64,000 nucleotides of DNA from Robertmurraya siralis (GCF_005502275.1 NZ_SWLZ01000008.1:1-64000), one strand, 5' to 3'. Positions 50,726 to 60,380 are shown, counted from the first letter of the stretch. A program made the numbers and translations. The notes: generated from the letters alone by a model not told the origin.

Positions 50726-50734
50726 GGTGGATGG

Positions 50735-51370
50735 ATGATGATTAGAGAAGCTTGTGTGGAGAATTTTACGAACGTTCCGGAAGTGATCGCGAGAGGGGCA
50801 GAGCGGATTGAACTATGCGATAATCTTGCGGTTGGCGGCACTACGGTGAGTGCGGGTGTTGCCGCTACTGCGATCCGTTACTGTCACCGTAAAAACGTAA
50901 AGGTCATGAGCATGGTTCGGCCAAGGGGCGGAAATTTCATTTATAGTAATGAAGAAGTGGACATTATGAAGCAGGATCTGCTCCATCTTAAGCAGCTAGG
51001 CACTGATGGGGTCGTCTTTGGCTGTTTAAATGAAGCAAGCTGGATTGATGAAGAGGCGATGCTTTCGTTAATAGAGGTAGCTCAAGGAGTAGATATTACC
51101 TTTCATATGGCCTTTGATCAAATTCTGTCCGATCATCAATTTAAAGCAATTGATTGGTTGGCTGAACATGGTGTCAAACGGATTTTGACCCATGGTGGTT
51201 CAGGCACATCTAAAATAGAAGACAATGTCACGAGAATTCAGGAATACATTGATTATGCCGCTAATAGAATCATTATTCTCCCTGGCGGCGGAATCACAAA
51301 TGAAAATTTACGAGCGATAACCGATTTGTTATCAGTTGACGAAGTACATGGAACGAGAATTGTCGGTTGA
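50735..51370 (+). CDS. cutC: CutC-family protein
   Basis: A 211-aa TIM-barrel protein of the CutC family. It has MIREACVENFTNVPEVIARG, AERIELCDNLAVGGTTVS, VMSMVRPRGGNFIYS and HMAFDQILSD, then ILTHGGSG. Named for copper tolerance in E. coli, but that role is disputed. Placement directly after nagB, 9 bases on and sharing its transcript, hints at an amino-sugar or metabolite-related function, which is an inference. Confidence 0.9.
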   Translation: MMIREACVENFTNVPEVIARGAERIELCDNLAVGGTTVSAGVAATAIRYCHRKNVKVMSMVRPRGGNFIYSNEEVDIMKQDLLHLKQLGTDGVVFGCLNEASWIDEEAMLSLIEVAQGVDITFHMAFDQILSDHQFKAIDWLAEHGVKRILTHGGSGTSKIEDNVTRIQEYIDYAANRIIILPGGGITNENLRAITDLLSVDEVHGTRIVG

Positions 51371-51371
51371 A

Positions 51372-51417
51372 ACGAAAATAAGTAAGCTTTTATACGCTTG
51401 CTTATTTTCGCTTTTTG
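51372..51417 (+). terminator. Terminator of nagAB-cutC operon
   Basis: CGAAAATAAGTAAGC pairs with GCTTGCTTATTTTCG (one mismatch), followed by CTTTTT. Confidence 0.9.
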
Positions 51418-51471
51418 TCCTATCACTGCTATTCATGAACCGATTATTAAGAGTTACGATCGATTTATCAA

Positions 51472-51852
51472 TTAAACAGTCAATTCAATTAAATTACCTT
51501 CAGGATCTTCTACAACACTTTCATAGTACCCGTCACCAGTTACACGGGGACCGTTAACAGTAGGATAACCATCACTTTTTAATTTCGCTGTTATGTGATT
51601 AACTGCTTCTTTACTCCCCAAGGAAATCGCGATATGTGCCCATCCCATTTTTTCCCCTTTAGCATGCTGGTTTATTCCTTCTTTACGCATGATTTCTAAT
51701 CGTGCACCTGACTCAAAAGTTAGAAAATAGGATTCAAATTTCTTTTCTCGATTGTGATATTTAGTGTTTGATTGACAATTAAAATAAGTTTCATAAAACT
51801 TTTTCATACCTTCCAAATCATTCACCCATATTGCTATATGTTCAATTTTCAT
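51472..51852 (-). CDS. VOC-superfamily (glyoxalase-like) protein
   Basis: A 126-aa vicinal-oxygen-chelate protein. It starts [20 protein letters not shown] and has [24 protein letters not shown] and [18 protein letters not shown], the paired beta-alpha-beta-beta-beta layout with metal ligands His5 and Glu near LIELTV. Such proteins include lyases, dioxygenases and resistance proteins; the substrate is unknown. The frame extension to 51921 lacks a ribosome binding site. Confidence 0.87.
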   Translation of the reverse strand: MKIEHIAIWVNDLEGMKKFYETYFNCQSNTKYHNREKKFESYFLTFESGARLEIMRKEGINQHAKGEKMGWAHIAISLGSKEAVNHITAKLKSDGYPTVNGPRVTGDGYYESVVEDPEGNLIELTV

Positions 51853-51972
51853 TCCACATTCACTCCGATAATTTATGATTATAGTAGGGGTGCTACCAAC
51901 TACATGATCAAGGGGCAACATCCGTAACCACTGAACTCGATACTTGTACTTCTGTTTTACAACTATAAATTG

Positions 51973-52557
51973 TTATTTCGCTCTGTTTGCTCGTATATAG
52001 AAGTATATCAGTAATGCCAATAATGCTATCCAAATTATTTTAGAAGTTTGATGGAAAACATTACCAACAATCGTCCAATTATTACCTAAAAATACTCCTA
52101 AAAGGATAAAACTACTCGTCCATATAATGGCCCCAATAGAGGCGAATAGTGCAAAGGAAAAATAGCGATAAGTGGACATCCCCGCTAGATAGGCAGTGAT
52201 ATGCCTAACTCCAGGTAAAAAATAGCCTACGATGAGGAAAAAACCTCCATATGCCTTAAAGCTATTTTGAGCCCACTCAATCCTTGTTTCAGTTATGTTG
52301 AGTTTTGGTCCAAATCGTTTTATGAAAGGTAGTCCAAGCTTGAGTCCCAGTAGATAGCTAACGGAAATTCCCATAATGGCTCCAACCATGGCAGTAATAA
52401 GTGAATATTTTAGTGACAATGTTCCTAAAAATACATTATATCCTACATAAGTAAGTAGAATTTCATCAGGCAAGGGCAGACCGACGATCCCTAAAATAAG
52501 AGTAATAAAAATTGCAGTGTATCCGTAATGCTCTATGAAGGTTCCTAAATCAAACAT
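51973..52557 (-). CDS. DedA-family membrane protein
   Basis: A 194-aa DedA/SNARE-associated family protein with about five spans. The family marks are GLPLPDEILLTYVGYN near the start and GYFLPGVRHITAYLAGMSTYRY in the middle (the F/G-xRxxxxxxAG motif). Family members translocate or recycle membrane lipids such as undecaprenyl phosphate or phosphatidylethanolamine. It is a lone gene. Confidence 0.9.
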   Translation of the reverse strand: MFDLGTFIEHYGYTAIFITLILGIVGLPLPDEILLTYVGYNVFLGTLSLKYSLITAMVGAIMGISVSYLLGLKLGLPFIKRFGPKLNITETRIEWAQNSFKAYGGFFLIVGYFLPGVRHITAYLAGMSTYRYFSFALFASIGAIIWTSSFILLGVFLGNNWTIVGNVFHQTSKIIWIALLALLIYFYIRANRAK

Positions 52558-52855
52558 ATTATCCTCCGTTTCTCTATAGGGTCAAAAATTGGGAGTTTTC
52601 AGAACGGAGACACCCAAATCCTAATTTATAATAGATTAACTCAATTAATATTATGATAATAACATTAATTTTAATTAAAATTAATCAGCTTTTTTCTTTT
52701 GCACTTAAAAAGGAAGATCAGTTAATTGTTTTGGTAAGGTTCACTAATAGATGTTAATGTGATATTTGTTAGATAAAAAATAAAAAGAATAGACAGAAAC
52801 AATCCCAATTAATAAAGGAATTTTGAAGTTAACTTGTGGGCATCTATTAAAAGAA
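52558..52855. other. Intergenic region
   Basis: AT-rich; no gene, no clear site. It separates the DedA gene from the end of the iron ABC operon. Confidence 0.4.
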
Positions 52856-52856
52856 G

Positions 52857-52907
52857 AAAAAGCAGGTGGAGAAAAATAGGTATTTTTTTTCACCTGCTTT
52901 TTTATGT
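52857..52907. terminator. Terminator of iron ABC operon
   Basis: AAAAAGCAGGTG and CACCTGCTTTTTT flank a loop of about 22 bases. T-runs occur on both strands. Confidence 0.85.
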
Positions 52908-52948
52908 TGATAGTCCTTAATCAGCATTTAGTAGAGGTGAGAGCTGCG

Positions 52949-53758
52949 TTACTTTCCTCTATTATCATGATATCTTCCGATTGGCACAACGGATGGAGAG
53001 CCTGAAATTGGATCTGCTATTACTGTACAGTTCAGTCCGAAAATATCCTTAATTAAAGTGTCAGTAATCACCCTTGTCGGCTCTCCCTCTGCGACAAGAT
53101 GTCCTTGGTGCATCGCGAAAATATGGTCTGCATATCGTGCAGAAAGGTTGATATCATGAAGAACCATGACGATGGTCGTTCCGTATTTGCGATTTAGGTC
53201 TGTGAGCAGGTCAAGAATTTCAACCTGGTAGGTAATATCTAAAAAGGTTGTTGGTTCATCAAGGAATAATATATCTGTTTGCTGTGCTAATGCCATGGCA
53301 ATCCATACACGCTGCCTTTGACCCCCTGAAAGTTCATCAATATTTCGATTGGCGAGATCAGTAATATTCATGATTTCCATTGCTTCAGCGACGGCCTCAT
53401 AATCTTTCTTTGTCCATCCACTAAGCAATGATTGATGTGGAAATCGCCCACGCCCAACTAAATCTGCAACTGAAATGCCCTCGGGAACAATAGGAGATTG
53501 CGGCAGCAGTCCGACTATTCGAGCCAGCTCCTTTGAAGGAATTTTTCCAATTGGCCTTCCATCAAGCGTGATTTTTCCAGAGGACGGTTTAATTAACCTT
53601 GCTAATGTTTTTAGAAGTGTGGATTTTCCACAGGCATTAGCACCAATAATAACGCTAATTTTATTGCTGGGAATCGCAAGGCTTACTTCATGAATAACGG
53701 TCTTATTTTCATAACCTGCCACGATTTGCTCAGCCTGAAAAAGATGTGTCGGTTTCAT
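52949..53758 (-). CDS. Iron-siderophore ABC transporter ATPase (FecE-like)
   Basis: A 269-aa ATPase. Walker A is GANACGKST, signature LSGGQRQRVWIAMALAQ, Walker B ILFLDEPTTFLD and the switch His in VLHDINLSARY. It drives import through the two FecCD permeases encoded upstream on the same strand. Its start overlaps the previous stop (TAATG). It is the last gene of a four-gene operon, and is a paralogue of the 37618 ATPase. Confidence 0.95.
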   Translation of the reverse strand: MKPTHLFQAEQIVAGYENKTVIHEVSLAIPSNKISVIIGANACGKSTLLKTLARLIKPSSGKITLDGRPIGKIPSKELARIVGLLPQSPIVPEGISVADLVGRGRFPHQSLLSGWTKKDYEAVAEAMEIMNITDLANRNIDELSGGQRQRVWIAMALAQQTDILFLDEPTTFLDITYQVEILDLLTDLNRKYGTTIVMVLHDINLSARYADHIFAMHQGHLVAEGEPTRVITDTLIKDIFGLNCTVIADPISGSPSVVPIGRYHDNRGK

Positions 53759-54789
53759 TATAAATCTCCCTTTCGATTCATTCGGATTAGCAAGTAGATC
53801 AAGTACGGCGCTCCGAGTATTCCAGTGATGATGCCAACAGGGAATCTAACTTCAAAAGCAAATTGACCGATCAGATCTGCTGCCAAAACCAAATTAACGC
53901 CAACAAGCCCCGCGGGAATCATGTTTGAAAAGCCAACGCCCACCAGTCTTTTTGCAATCGGTCCCGAAAGGAAAGCGACAAAGGCGATTGGGCCCGTGGT
54001 CGCAGTTGCAAGAGCGATCATACAGACAGAGCTGACAATTAGCAAAATGCGGGCTCTGTCGGTATTCACTCCAAGCGTTGTGGCCGACTGTTCTCCTAAT
54101 TCTAATAGACTTAAATGTTTTCCTAACACGAATACTATCGGGGTACAAATAAAAACGGTTAGCACGAGAGGTGGAAGCTCATGCATTTGAGAACCATTTA
54201 AACTTCCGCTGAGCCATCTAATTGCTGCCGGTATATCCTGTTGGGCACCTTTTAGCAGGAGGTAGGATATAAAGGCATCAAGCATAGCCTGTATTCCGAT
54301 TCCTACTAAGATGAGACGTCCAATTGAAAATGTTTTCCCTTTAGATAATAGATAAATGACAATAACAGTGGCAAGACCAGCGATCACCGATACAATGGAA
54401 ACGACTGTGTTACTCGTATGAAGGATAAGGATGCAAAAAACAGCAGCCGCGCTGGAGCCGGAAGTGATTCCGATTACATTCGGATTCGCAAGCGGGTTTC
54501 GCAGCATTGTTTGAAAGATGTGTCCACCGATCCCGAAAGCAAATCCGGCAAACAGGCCTGCCAGCATACGTGGCAAACGAATCGTATTGACCGCAAAAGA
54601 AACTCCTTTAATCTGTTCACCTGATAGTGATCGGATCACATCCTGGACAGGATAGATTGTATTTCCCAATAAAAGCATGGTACAGCTAAGGATAAAGGCA
54701 AGCACTGCCAATAAGGCTGTGACAAGAATCCATCGGCGCCGTCTCTGGCGCCGACCTGACATAATAAATTCAACAGAGTTATTTTTCAT
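53758..54789 (-). CDS. FecCD-family iron-siderophore permease
   Basis: A 343-aa permease with about nine spans. It has NTIRLPRMLAGLFAGFAFGIG, FQTMLRNPLANPNVIGITSG and the coupling motif TGPIAFVAFLSGPIAKRLVG. It is closest in style to YfhA/FecD-type subunits. Its ATG overlaps the stop of the preceding permease by 4 bases. Confidence 0.92.
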   Translation of the reverse strand: MKNNSVEFIMSGRRQRRRRWILVTALLAVLAFILSCTMLLLGNTIYPVQDVIRSLSGEQIKGVSFAVNTIRLPRMLAGLFAGFAFGIGGHIFQTMLRNPLANPNVIGITSGSSAAAVFCILILHTSNTVVSIVSVIAGLATVIVIYLLSKGKTFSIGRLILVGIGIQAMLDAFISYLLLKGAQQDIPAAIRWLSGSLNGSQMHELPPLVLTVFICTPIVFVLGKHLSLLELGEQSATTLGVNTDRARILLIVSSVCMIALATATTGPIAFVAFLSGPIAKRLVGVGFSNMIPAGLVGVNLVLAADLIGQFAFEVRFPVGIITGILGAPYLIYLLIRMNRKGDL

Positions 54790-55826
54790 AATGAACGCAC
54801 TTTCGCTTTCATAGCAATAATAATGAGTAACGGAGCCCCAATAAAGGCAGTTACAACACCGACTTCAAGCTCACCTGGGCTGCCGATCAGTCTCCCAAAT
54901 ACATCTGATATCGTTAAAATGATCGCACCTGAAAGAGCGGCCATCGGTATAACGAAACGCAAGTCAGGACCGAGAATAAGGCGGATGATGTGGGTGGACA
55001 AAAGTCCGACAAATCCGATTGGCCCTGCTAATGCAGTAGTTGCTCCACATAAAAGAACTCCAGCAAGGGCTGCAATCATTCTTAATGTTCCTGTCCGAAC
55101 TCCTAGTCCTGTTGCTACATCATCGCCTAATGCTAGGGCATTAAGGGCTGACGCAGCTAGGATTCCGATCAGCAGTCCGAAGATCAAAAAGGGGATGAAT
55201 GTAGTGATCGCGTTCCAATTGGCTGAACCAACGCTCCCTACTTGCCAAAACCTAAATTGATCCATGACATAAGAACGAGGAATGATAATGGCGCTCACTA
55301 GAGAAGAAAGGGCAGCGCTTGTCGCCGCCCCAGCTAAGACAAGCTTAAGAGGCGTGGCACCTCCACGCCCCATAGAGCCAATTCCGTAGACGAAAACGGC
55401 GGTAATCATAGCTCCAACGATCGCTAACCAAATATATTGATTCGCTGTACTAATGTTTAAGAACGCAATTCCACAAACAACAAATAGTGCTGCGCCTGTA
55501 TTGACCCCGAGTATACTTGGATCGGCAATGGGATTGCGGGTGACAGCCTGCATAAGCGCTCCTGAAACACCGAGTGCGGCACCGCAAAAGACACTGAACA
55601 CGGTTCGGGCAATTCTTTGTCGAACGACGTTTGCTCCATAAGAGTCTACATCCGGTTGAAATAAACCAGCGATGAGCTCATCTAAACCGACCGTTCGAGA
55701 TCCGAGCACGAGCGACGCGATTACACATATTCCAAGCAAAATAAGACAAAGGCTCAGTACCATTGGAAAATTCCTCGGAATATGTGAATAAAGCGGTTTG
55801 TTTTTTGAAACAGATGAACTAGTCAT
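54786..55826 (-). CDS. FecCD-family iron-siderophore permease
   Basis: A 346-aa permease, partner of the 53758 subunit. It has RIARTVFSVFCGAALGVSGA then LMQAVTRNPIADPSILGVNTG, and the coupling motif AGPIGFVGLLSTHIIRLILG. It is of the YfiZ/FecC style. Start overlaps the lipoprotein gene by 8 bases. Confidence 0.92.
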   Translation of the reverse strand: MTSSSVSKNKPLYSHIPRNFPMVLSLCLILLGICVIASLVLGSRTVGLDELIAGLFQPDVDSYGANVVRQRIARTVFSVFCGAALGVSGALMQAVTRNPIADPSILGVNTGAALFVVCGIAFLNISTANQYIWLAIVGAMITAVFVYGIGSMGRGGATPLKLVLAGAATSAALSSLVSAIIIPRSYVMDQFRFWQVGSVGSANWNAITTFIPFLIFGLLIGILAASALNALALGDDVATGLGVRTGTLRMIAALAGVLLCGATTALAGPIGFVGLLSTHIIRLILGPDLRFVIPMAALSGAIILTISDVFGRLIGSPGELEVGVVTAFIGAPLLIIIAMKAKVRSL

Positions 55827-56889
55827 TTAACTTTTCAATAGCTCCTGCAATTAATTCTAAATATTCGTCAATCGTATAGGCGATTGAAAGCGGGTTTGGG
55901 TTGCCTGACGCTGCTAAAGGTGTACTCGCTCCAATAAATACAACGGAGCCTCTTTCAATAGCGGGGATTTTTCCAAGCAAAGGATCGGCTTTAACTGCTT
56001 CATATAAACTTTCATCCCCGTAACCGATAATAATATCGGCATCGTTCAATATGTCTGCATTTTCCGCACTTATATTTAATGAATAACTTGAAGGATCAGC
56101 AATCTCACTTGTAACACTTTCAGGATACTCCATTCCTAACTCGATTAGGAAGGAACCGCGTGGGTCAGTAGGTGTATAGGCATGCAGCTTGGACATGTCT
56201 TGAGCTGAGAAGTTGACCCATGCAACTTTTTTCCCTTTGATTTGTGGATACTGATCCGCTTTTTCTTGAATGAGCTCTTCTGTATCTTTAATTAATTGTT
56301 CACCTTCTGCTTTCATGCCCATACCTGTTGCATTTAAAAGGACTTGTTCACGCCATGTGGTAAGCCAAGGTGCCGTTTGGTACGGAACAACCGGAGCGAT
56401 TTCATTTAAAATATTGTAGTCTTCCTGAGTAATACCTGAGTAGGCTGCTAAAATAACATCTGGATTTGCGTCTGAAATTGCCTCAAAATCAAGACCGTCT
56501 GTATCTTGAAAAACATTTGGATCGTCAACACCAAGCTCTTTCAGCTTTTCAGCCGTCCATGGCAATAGCCCGCTGTCATCTTGAACGCCATAATTTGCAG
56601 CGGAGAATCCCACTGGCACTACTCCAAGGGCAAGCACAACATCATGGTTTGCCCATTGCACCGTTGCTACTCTTTCGGGTTTGCTTTCAATCACTGTTTT
56701 TCCAAAGGCATGTTCAATGACAATTGGGTATTCAGTATTTTCTTCCTCAGAAGAAGGTGTTTCTGTTTTTTCAGTATCAGTATTTTCAGATGTTGTTGCT
56801 TGCTCAGACGAACAGCCAGCTAGTACGATCATGAATAGTGCTGAAATGATTAATACGCTTAATAATGACCATTTTCGATTTAATCTCAT
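55819..56889 (-). CDS. Iron-siderophore ABC transporter substrate-binding lipoprotein
   Basis: A 356-aa FecB/YfiY-type lipoprotein. The signal ends at lipobox LAGC, then a Ser/Thr/Glu linker. The binding fold has ESKPERVATVQWANHDVVLA, LGVVPVGFSAANYG and ISDANPDVILAAYSGI. It binds a ferric siderophore outside the cell. Start at MRLNRKW, nine bases after AAGAAGG; the frame runs on to 56922 without a better site. It is the first gene of the operon, under two Fur boxes. Confidence 0.9.
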   Translation of the reverse strand: MRLNRKWSLLSVLIISALFMIVLAGCSSEQATTSENTDTEKTETPSSEEENTEYPIVIEHAFGKTVIESKPERVATVQWANHDVVLALGVVPVGFSAANYGVQDDSGLLPWTAEKLKELGVDDPNVFQDTDGLDFEAISDANPDVILAAYSGITQEDYNILNEIAPVVPYQTAPWLTTWREQVLLNATGMGMKAEGEQLIKDTEELIQEKADQYPQIKGKKVAWVNFSAQDMSKLHAYTPTDPRGSFLIELGMEYPESVTSEIADPSSYSLNISAENADILNDADIIIGYGDESLYEAVKADPLLGKIPAIERGSVVFIGASTPLAASGNPNPLSIAYTIDEYLELIAGAIEKLND

Positions 56890-57019
56890 TTTTTTCATCC
56901 TTCTTAAATGTTTTGTATTCATTCGTTCATTTTAGAAGCCCAATCCATTTATCGAGGGCATCTCGTATTTGGATAAACCAATATGTAGATTGCTAGTATA
57001 GGGACACTCCTTATTTTTT

Positions 57020-57056
57020 TGAGAATGATTTTCAACTTCAATGATAATCATTCTCA
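57020..57056 (-). promoter_or_regulatory. Two Fur boxes before the second iron ABC operon
   Basis: TGAGAATGATTTTCA (57020-57034) and TGATAATCATTCTCA (57042-57056) both fit the 7-1-7 Fur pattern, about 130 bases before the lipoprotein gene. Confidence 0.88.
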
Positions 57057-57338
57057 AGAAGAGAGTCAATGAAAAAATTGCGAAAATTTCTTCATTGGAT
57101 TTTTTAACTAGATTTTCAGATTGCTAGCATCTGGGAGGATGTTTCAGGATTCACAAGGATATGTAAGAATGAAGTGTTTAACTTTAGCTCACTCTCAATT
57201 ATGATGACATGATGGGAATTTTTCGAAAATTTGCAGTTTGAGTTAACATCACGTTAAACACTATAATATTCATCATAGAATCACTTTCATCATAGAATTT
57301 ACGTTCATCTGCTGAATCTTTTCTGGAAGGTGTGATGT
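57057..57338. other. Intergenic with a 13-bp direct repeat
   Basis: TTCATCATAGAAT occurs at 57269-57281 and 57286-57298 (17-base period), just before the tyrosine recombinase gene. No other gene is seen. A minus-strand frame at 57199-57405 is a shadow. Confidence 0.5.
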
Positions 57339-58178
57339 ATGAAGGAAATATTGAGGCACTATGAAGATGATTTAAAAAGAAGAGAAAAGGAAGCAAGTAC
57401 AACAAAGATGTATGTTCATGTGATGAAGCAGTTTAATACGTGGCTTGAGGCTAAGCAAAAAAAGCTGGCGCAACTTACAGAAAATGATGTTTTTCAATTT
57501 CGGGAACATTTAGTTGGAAAAGGTTATAAGGTTGCCACTATTAATAAGTTGATTTCTGTATTACGTACATTTTTAGTATGGGCTACTAAAAACCATTACA
57601 TTCAAATGAATATACCAGAAAATCTTCGCCTATATGAAGATAAAAGAAACACCCCCATTAAATGGCTCACTGCCGAAGAAGAATCGAAACTTCTACAAAT
57701 TTTAACCCTTGAGAAAAACCCTTTCAAAAAAGCCCGCAATGAAGCTCTTATCTATGTGCTGCTGTATTCAGGTTTGCGAATTGAAGAATTGAGTCATTTA
57801 CAAACTGAAGCAGTCACGAAAAATACCATTCAAGTTATTCACGATGGAGTTTTATCCAGAGAAGTCCCGTTAGCTCAAAAAGTGGCTGAAAAAGTATTTA
57901 CTTGGATTCATGTTAGAAGTTCTACTGGAAAAGAAGTGTATTTAAATAGTCCATTTTTATTTGTGACGGAACGCTCTGGGAAGATGCAGCCACGCGCTAT
58001 TCAATTTGTCCTTGAAGTGTATAGTGAAAAATTAGGGTTTCCAATTACCTCGCATTTATTAAGAAATACGTACTGTAGAAGATTAGTTGAAATTGGTTTT
58101 ACGGTGGAACAGGTAAAACAATATGCAGGTCATAAATCCATTACTACTAGCTACAAATATTTCACATTTGATTGTTGA
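57339..58178 (+). CDS. Tyrosine recombinase/integrase
   Basis: A 279-aa site-specific recombinase of the XerC/XerD/integron-integrase shape. The N-terminal SAM-like core-binding domain covers about 1-95 (EASTTKMYVHVMKQFNTWLE). The catalytic set is complete: Arg in YSGLRIEELSHL, HLLR (SHLLRNTYCRRL), His in QYAGHKS and Tyr in SYKYFTF. It stands alone with no phage or element genes nearby. It may be a domesticated or orphan integrase. GGAAGGTGTG precedes the ATG. Confidence 0.88.
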   Translation: MKEILRHYEDDLKRREKEASTTKMYVHVMKQFNTWLEAKQKKLAQLTENDVFQFREHLVGKGYKVATINKLISVLRTFLVWATKNHYIQMNIPENLRLYEDKRNTPIKWLTAEEESKLLQILTLEKNPFKKARNEALIYVLLYSGLRIEELSHLQTEAVTKNTIQVIHDGVLSREVPLAQKVAEKVFTWIHVRSSTGKEVYLNSPFLFVTERSGKMQPRAIQFVLEVYSEKLGFPITSHLLRNTYCRRLVEIGFTVEQVKQYAGHKSITTSYKYFTFDC

Positions 58179-58195
58179 TATCAATAAACCTATAG

Positions 58196-58217
58196 GCTAG
58201 GCAAAAGCTTTGCCTAG
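58196..58217 (+). terminator. Hairpin between integrase and opuC operon
   Basis: CTAGGCAAA and TTTGCCTAG form a tight stem (58198-58217). No T-run follows, so it may be a weak terminator or another structured site. Confidence 0.4.
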
Positions 58218-58244
58218 AAATAAGGAAACTTAGGAGGAACAACA

Positions 58245-59150
58245 ATGAAAAAAATCATAACGATTGTATTTACAGCACTTCTTATGTTTGCGCTTGCTGC
58301 TTGCGGGAATAAATCTGGAGAGGCTGAACCAGGCAAGATTGTCATTTCAGGGAAAGAATTTACAGAGCAAATTATTCTTAGCCATATTATGGCAGAGTAC
58401 TTGAAGGCAAAGACGGATTTGGATGTTGAAGTAAAAGAAGCGTTAGGTGGAGTGTTCGTATTACAAGAAGCGATGAAAAAAGGCGACATTGACATGTATG
58501 TAGAGTATACAGGAACAGGCTATTTAAACGTTCTAAATAATGAATATGAACCTAATCAAAGCCCTGACGAAATTTTTGAGGCAACAAAGAAAGGATATGC
58601 TGAGGAGTTTAATATAGCTTGGCTGGAACCGCTAGGATTTAATAATACGTATGCTTTAGGGTTAAGAGAAGAGCTTGCCGACGAATTGGGATTGCAGACA
58701 TATTCTGATTTGACTGCAGTTGCACCAGAGCTATCATTCGGGGCAGATCCAGAGTTCTTTGAAAGAGGAGATGGATTTGATGCATTAGCGGAGGCGTATC
58801 AGTTTGATTTCGGTGTAAAGAGAAATATTGATCCTGATTTGCAATATACGGCTGCTAAAGATGGAGAGATTGATATCATTACAGCTTTTTCAACAGATGC
58901 GCGAATCGATCAATATGAATTGGCGATTTTAGAGGACGATCAGGAGTTCTTCCCGCCATATTACGCTGCACCAATTGTGCGCCAGGAAGTATTGGATGCA
59001 AATGAAGGACTTGAAGACGTTATTAATGAGTTGGCAGGCACTTTGACAGATGAAAGAATGAGAGAGTTAAATGGCCAAGTTAATTTAGAGGGAAAAGAGC
59101 CAAAGGATATTGCAATTGAATTTTTAAAAGAAGAAGGCTTAATCGAATAA
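58245..59150 (+). CDS. OpuC-type glycine betaine/choline substrate-binding lipoprotein
   Basis: A 301-aa lipoprotein with lipobox LAAC and an OpuAC/QAT-type binding fold: ISGKEFTEQIILSHIMAEYL, GDIDMYVEYTGTGYLNVL, then LSFGADPEFFERGDG. It captures quaternary ammonium compounds such as glycine betaine, carnitine or choline for osmoprotection. The gene order binding protein, ATPase, permease differs from B. subtilis opuCABCD, where the ATPase is first and two permeases occur. Confidence 0.9.
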   Translation: MKKIITIVFTALLMFALAACGNKSGEAEPGKIVISGKEFTEQIILSHIMAEYLKAKTDLDVEVKEALGGVFVLQEAMKKGDIDMYVEYTGTGYLNVLNNEYEPNQSPDEIFEATKKGYAEEFNIAWLEPLGFNNTYALGLREELADELGLQTYSDLTAVAPELSFGADPEFFERGDGFDALAEAYQFDFGVKRNIDPDLQYTAAKDGEIDIITAFSTDARIDQYELAILEDDQEFFPPYYAAPIVRQEVLDANEGLEDVINELAGTLTDERMRELNGQVNLEGKEPKDIAIEFLKEEGLIE

Positions 59151-59167
59151 TCGATTGCTCATGAAGC

Positions 59168-59204
59168 TAAAGGCTGTGTGACTAATGTACACAGCTTCTT
59201 TTAT
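59168..59204 (+). terminator. Partial terminator after binding-protein gene
   Basis: GGCTGTGT and ACACAGC flank a short loop, followed by TTCTTTTA. It may lower downstream expression relative to the binding protein. Confidence 0.6.
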
Positions 59205-59245
59205 CAAAAAAATCATGTGAAAATCAAAAGCAGAGAGGGATCGAT

Positions 59246-60379
59246 ATGATTAAATTTGAACATGTTACAAAGAAATACGAGGATAATTTCATGGCATTAA
59301 ATGATATAAATTTAGAGATTCATAAGGGCGAATTAGTCACGCTCATCGGTCCAAGTGGTTGCGGAAAAACGACGACGATGAGAATGATAAATAGGTTGAA
59401 CGAACCGACGGCAGGGAAGATTTTTATTAACGGAGAAGATATTTCAAAGATGGACCCAGTTGAGCTAAGAAGAAATATTGGCTATGTTATTCAGCAGATT
59501 GGTCTATTTCCCCATATGACGATTGAAGAAAATATTGCGCTCGTTCCAAGGTTGAAAAAATGGGATGAAGCAAGATATAGCAAGAGAGTAGATGAACTAT
59601 TGGATTTAGTTGGTTTAGATCCTTCCACTTTTAAACATCGTTTTCCGTCTGAGCTAAGCGGCGGGCAGCAGCAGAGAATCGGTGTAATTCGTGCACTTGC
59701 GGCAGAGCCTGAAATTATTTTGATGGATGAGCCGTTCAGTGCGCTTGATCCGATAAGCCGAGAACAGCTTCAGGATGATATCGTCAGTTTGCAGGAGGAG
59801 ATTCAGAAAACGATTGTTTTTGTAACCCATGATATGGACGAAGCCATTAAAATTGCCAATCGAATTGCCATCATGAAAAAAGGGGAAATTGTTCAGATCG
59901 ACACTCCAGATAAAATTTTGCGCCATCCTGCCAATGAGTTTGTAAAGGGATTTATAGGTGAAGAACGATTGAACCAAGGAACGTCCATGATCCCATCGGT
60001 AACCGATCTCATGCATTTCAATGTGGTTACAACTTCGCCAAGGCGCGGGTTAGCAGAAGCGTTTCGTCTGATGAAAGAGAAGAAAGTAGATAGTTTATTT
60101 ATTACTGATAAGCGAAAAACCTTTTATGGTGCCGTTTCTCTTAAGAAGCTTGATGAAAACTATAAAAATGAGAGTTTAACAGTGGCCGATATTATGCAAA
60201 CAGATATCAAGACGCTGAGTGCTGATGCCGTCGTAACAGATGTGGCGGAGCTTTTCCACGGCAGTGATATCGGAACGATACCGGTGTTGGAGGAAAATAA
60301 GCTAATCGGAGTCGTTACTCGCTCCAGTATGATGAGAGGGCTTGCGGAGTGGAATCATAGTAGTGGAGGGAATCAATAA
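59246..60379 (+). CDS. OpuC-type osmoprotectant ABC ATPase with CBS domains
   Basis: A 377-aa ATPase. Walker A is GPSGCGKTTT, signature LSGGQQQRIGVIRALAA, Walker B IILMDEPFSALDP and the switch His in VTHDMDEAIK. The C-terminal part (about 255-370) holds two CBS domains (VTDLMHFNVVTTSPRRGLAEAF; VADIMQTDIKTLSADAVVTD), which in OpuA/OpuC sense ionic strength. AGAGAGGG precedes the ATG. Confidence 0.94.
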   Translation: MIKFEHVTKKYEDNFMALNDINLEIHKGELVTLIGPSGCGKTTTMRMINRLNEPTAGKIFINGEDISKMDPVELRRNIGYVIQQIGLFPHMTIEENIALVPRLKKWDEARYSKRVDELLDLVGLDPSTFKHRFPSELSGGQQQRIGVIRALAAEPEIILMDEPFSALDPISREQLQDDIVSLQEEIQKTIVFVTHDMDEAIKIANRIAIMKKGEIVQIDTPDKILRHPANEFVKGFIGEERLNQGTSMIPSVTDLMHFNVVTTSPRRGLAEAFRLMKEKKVDSLFITDKRKTFYGAVSLKKLDENYKNESLTVADIMQTDIKTLSADAVVTDVAELFHGSDIGTIPVLEENKLIGVVTRSSMMRGLAEWNHSSGGNQ

Positions 60380-60380
60380 T

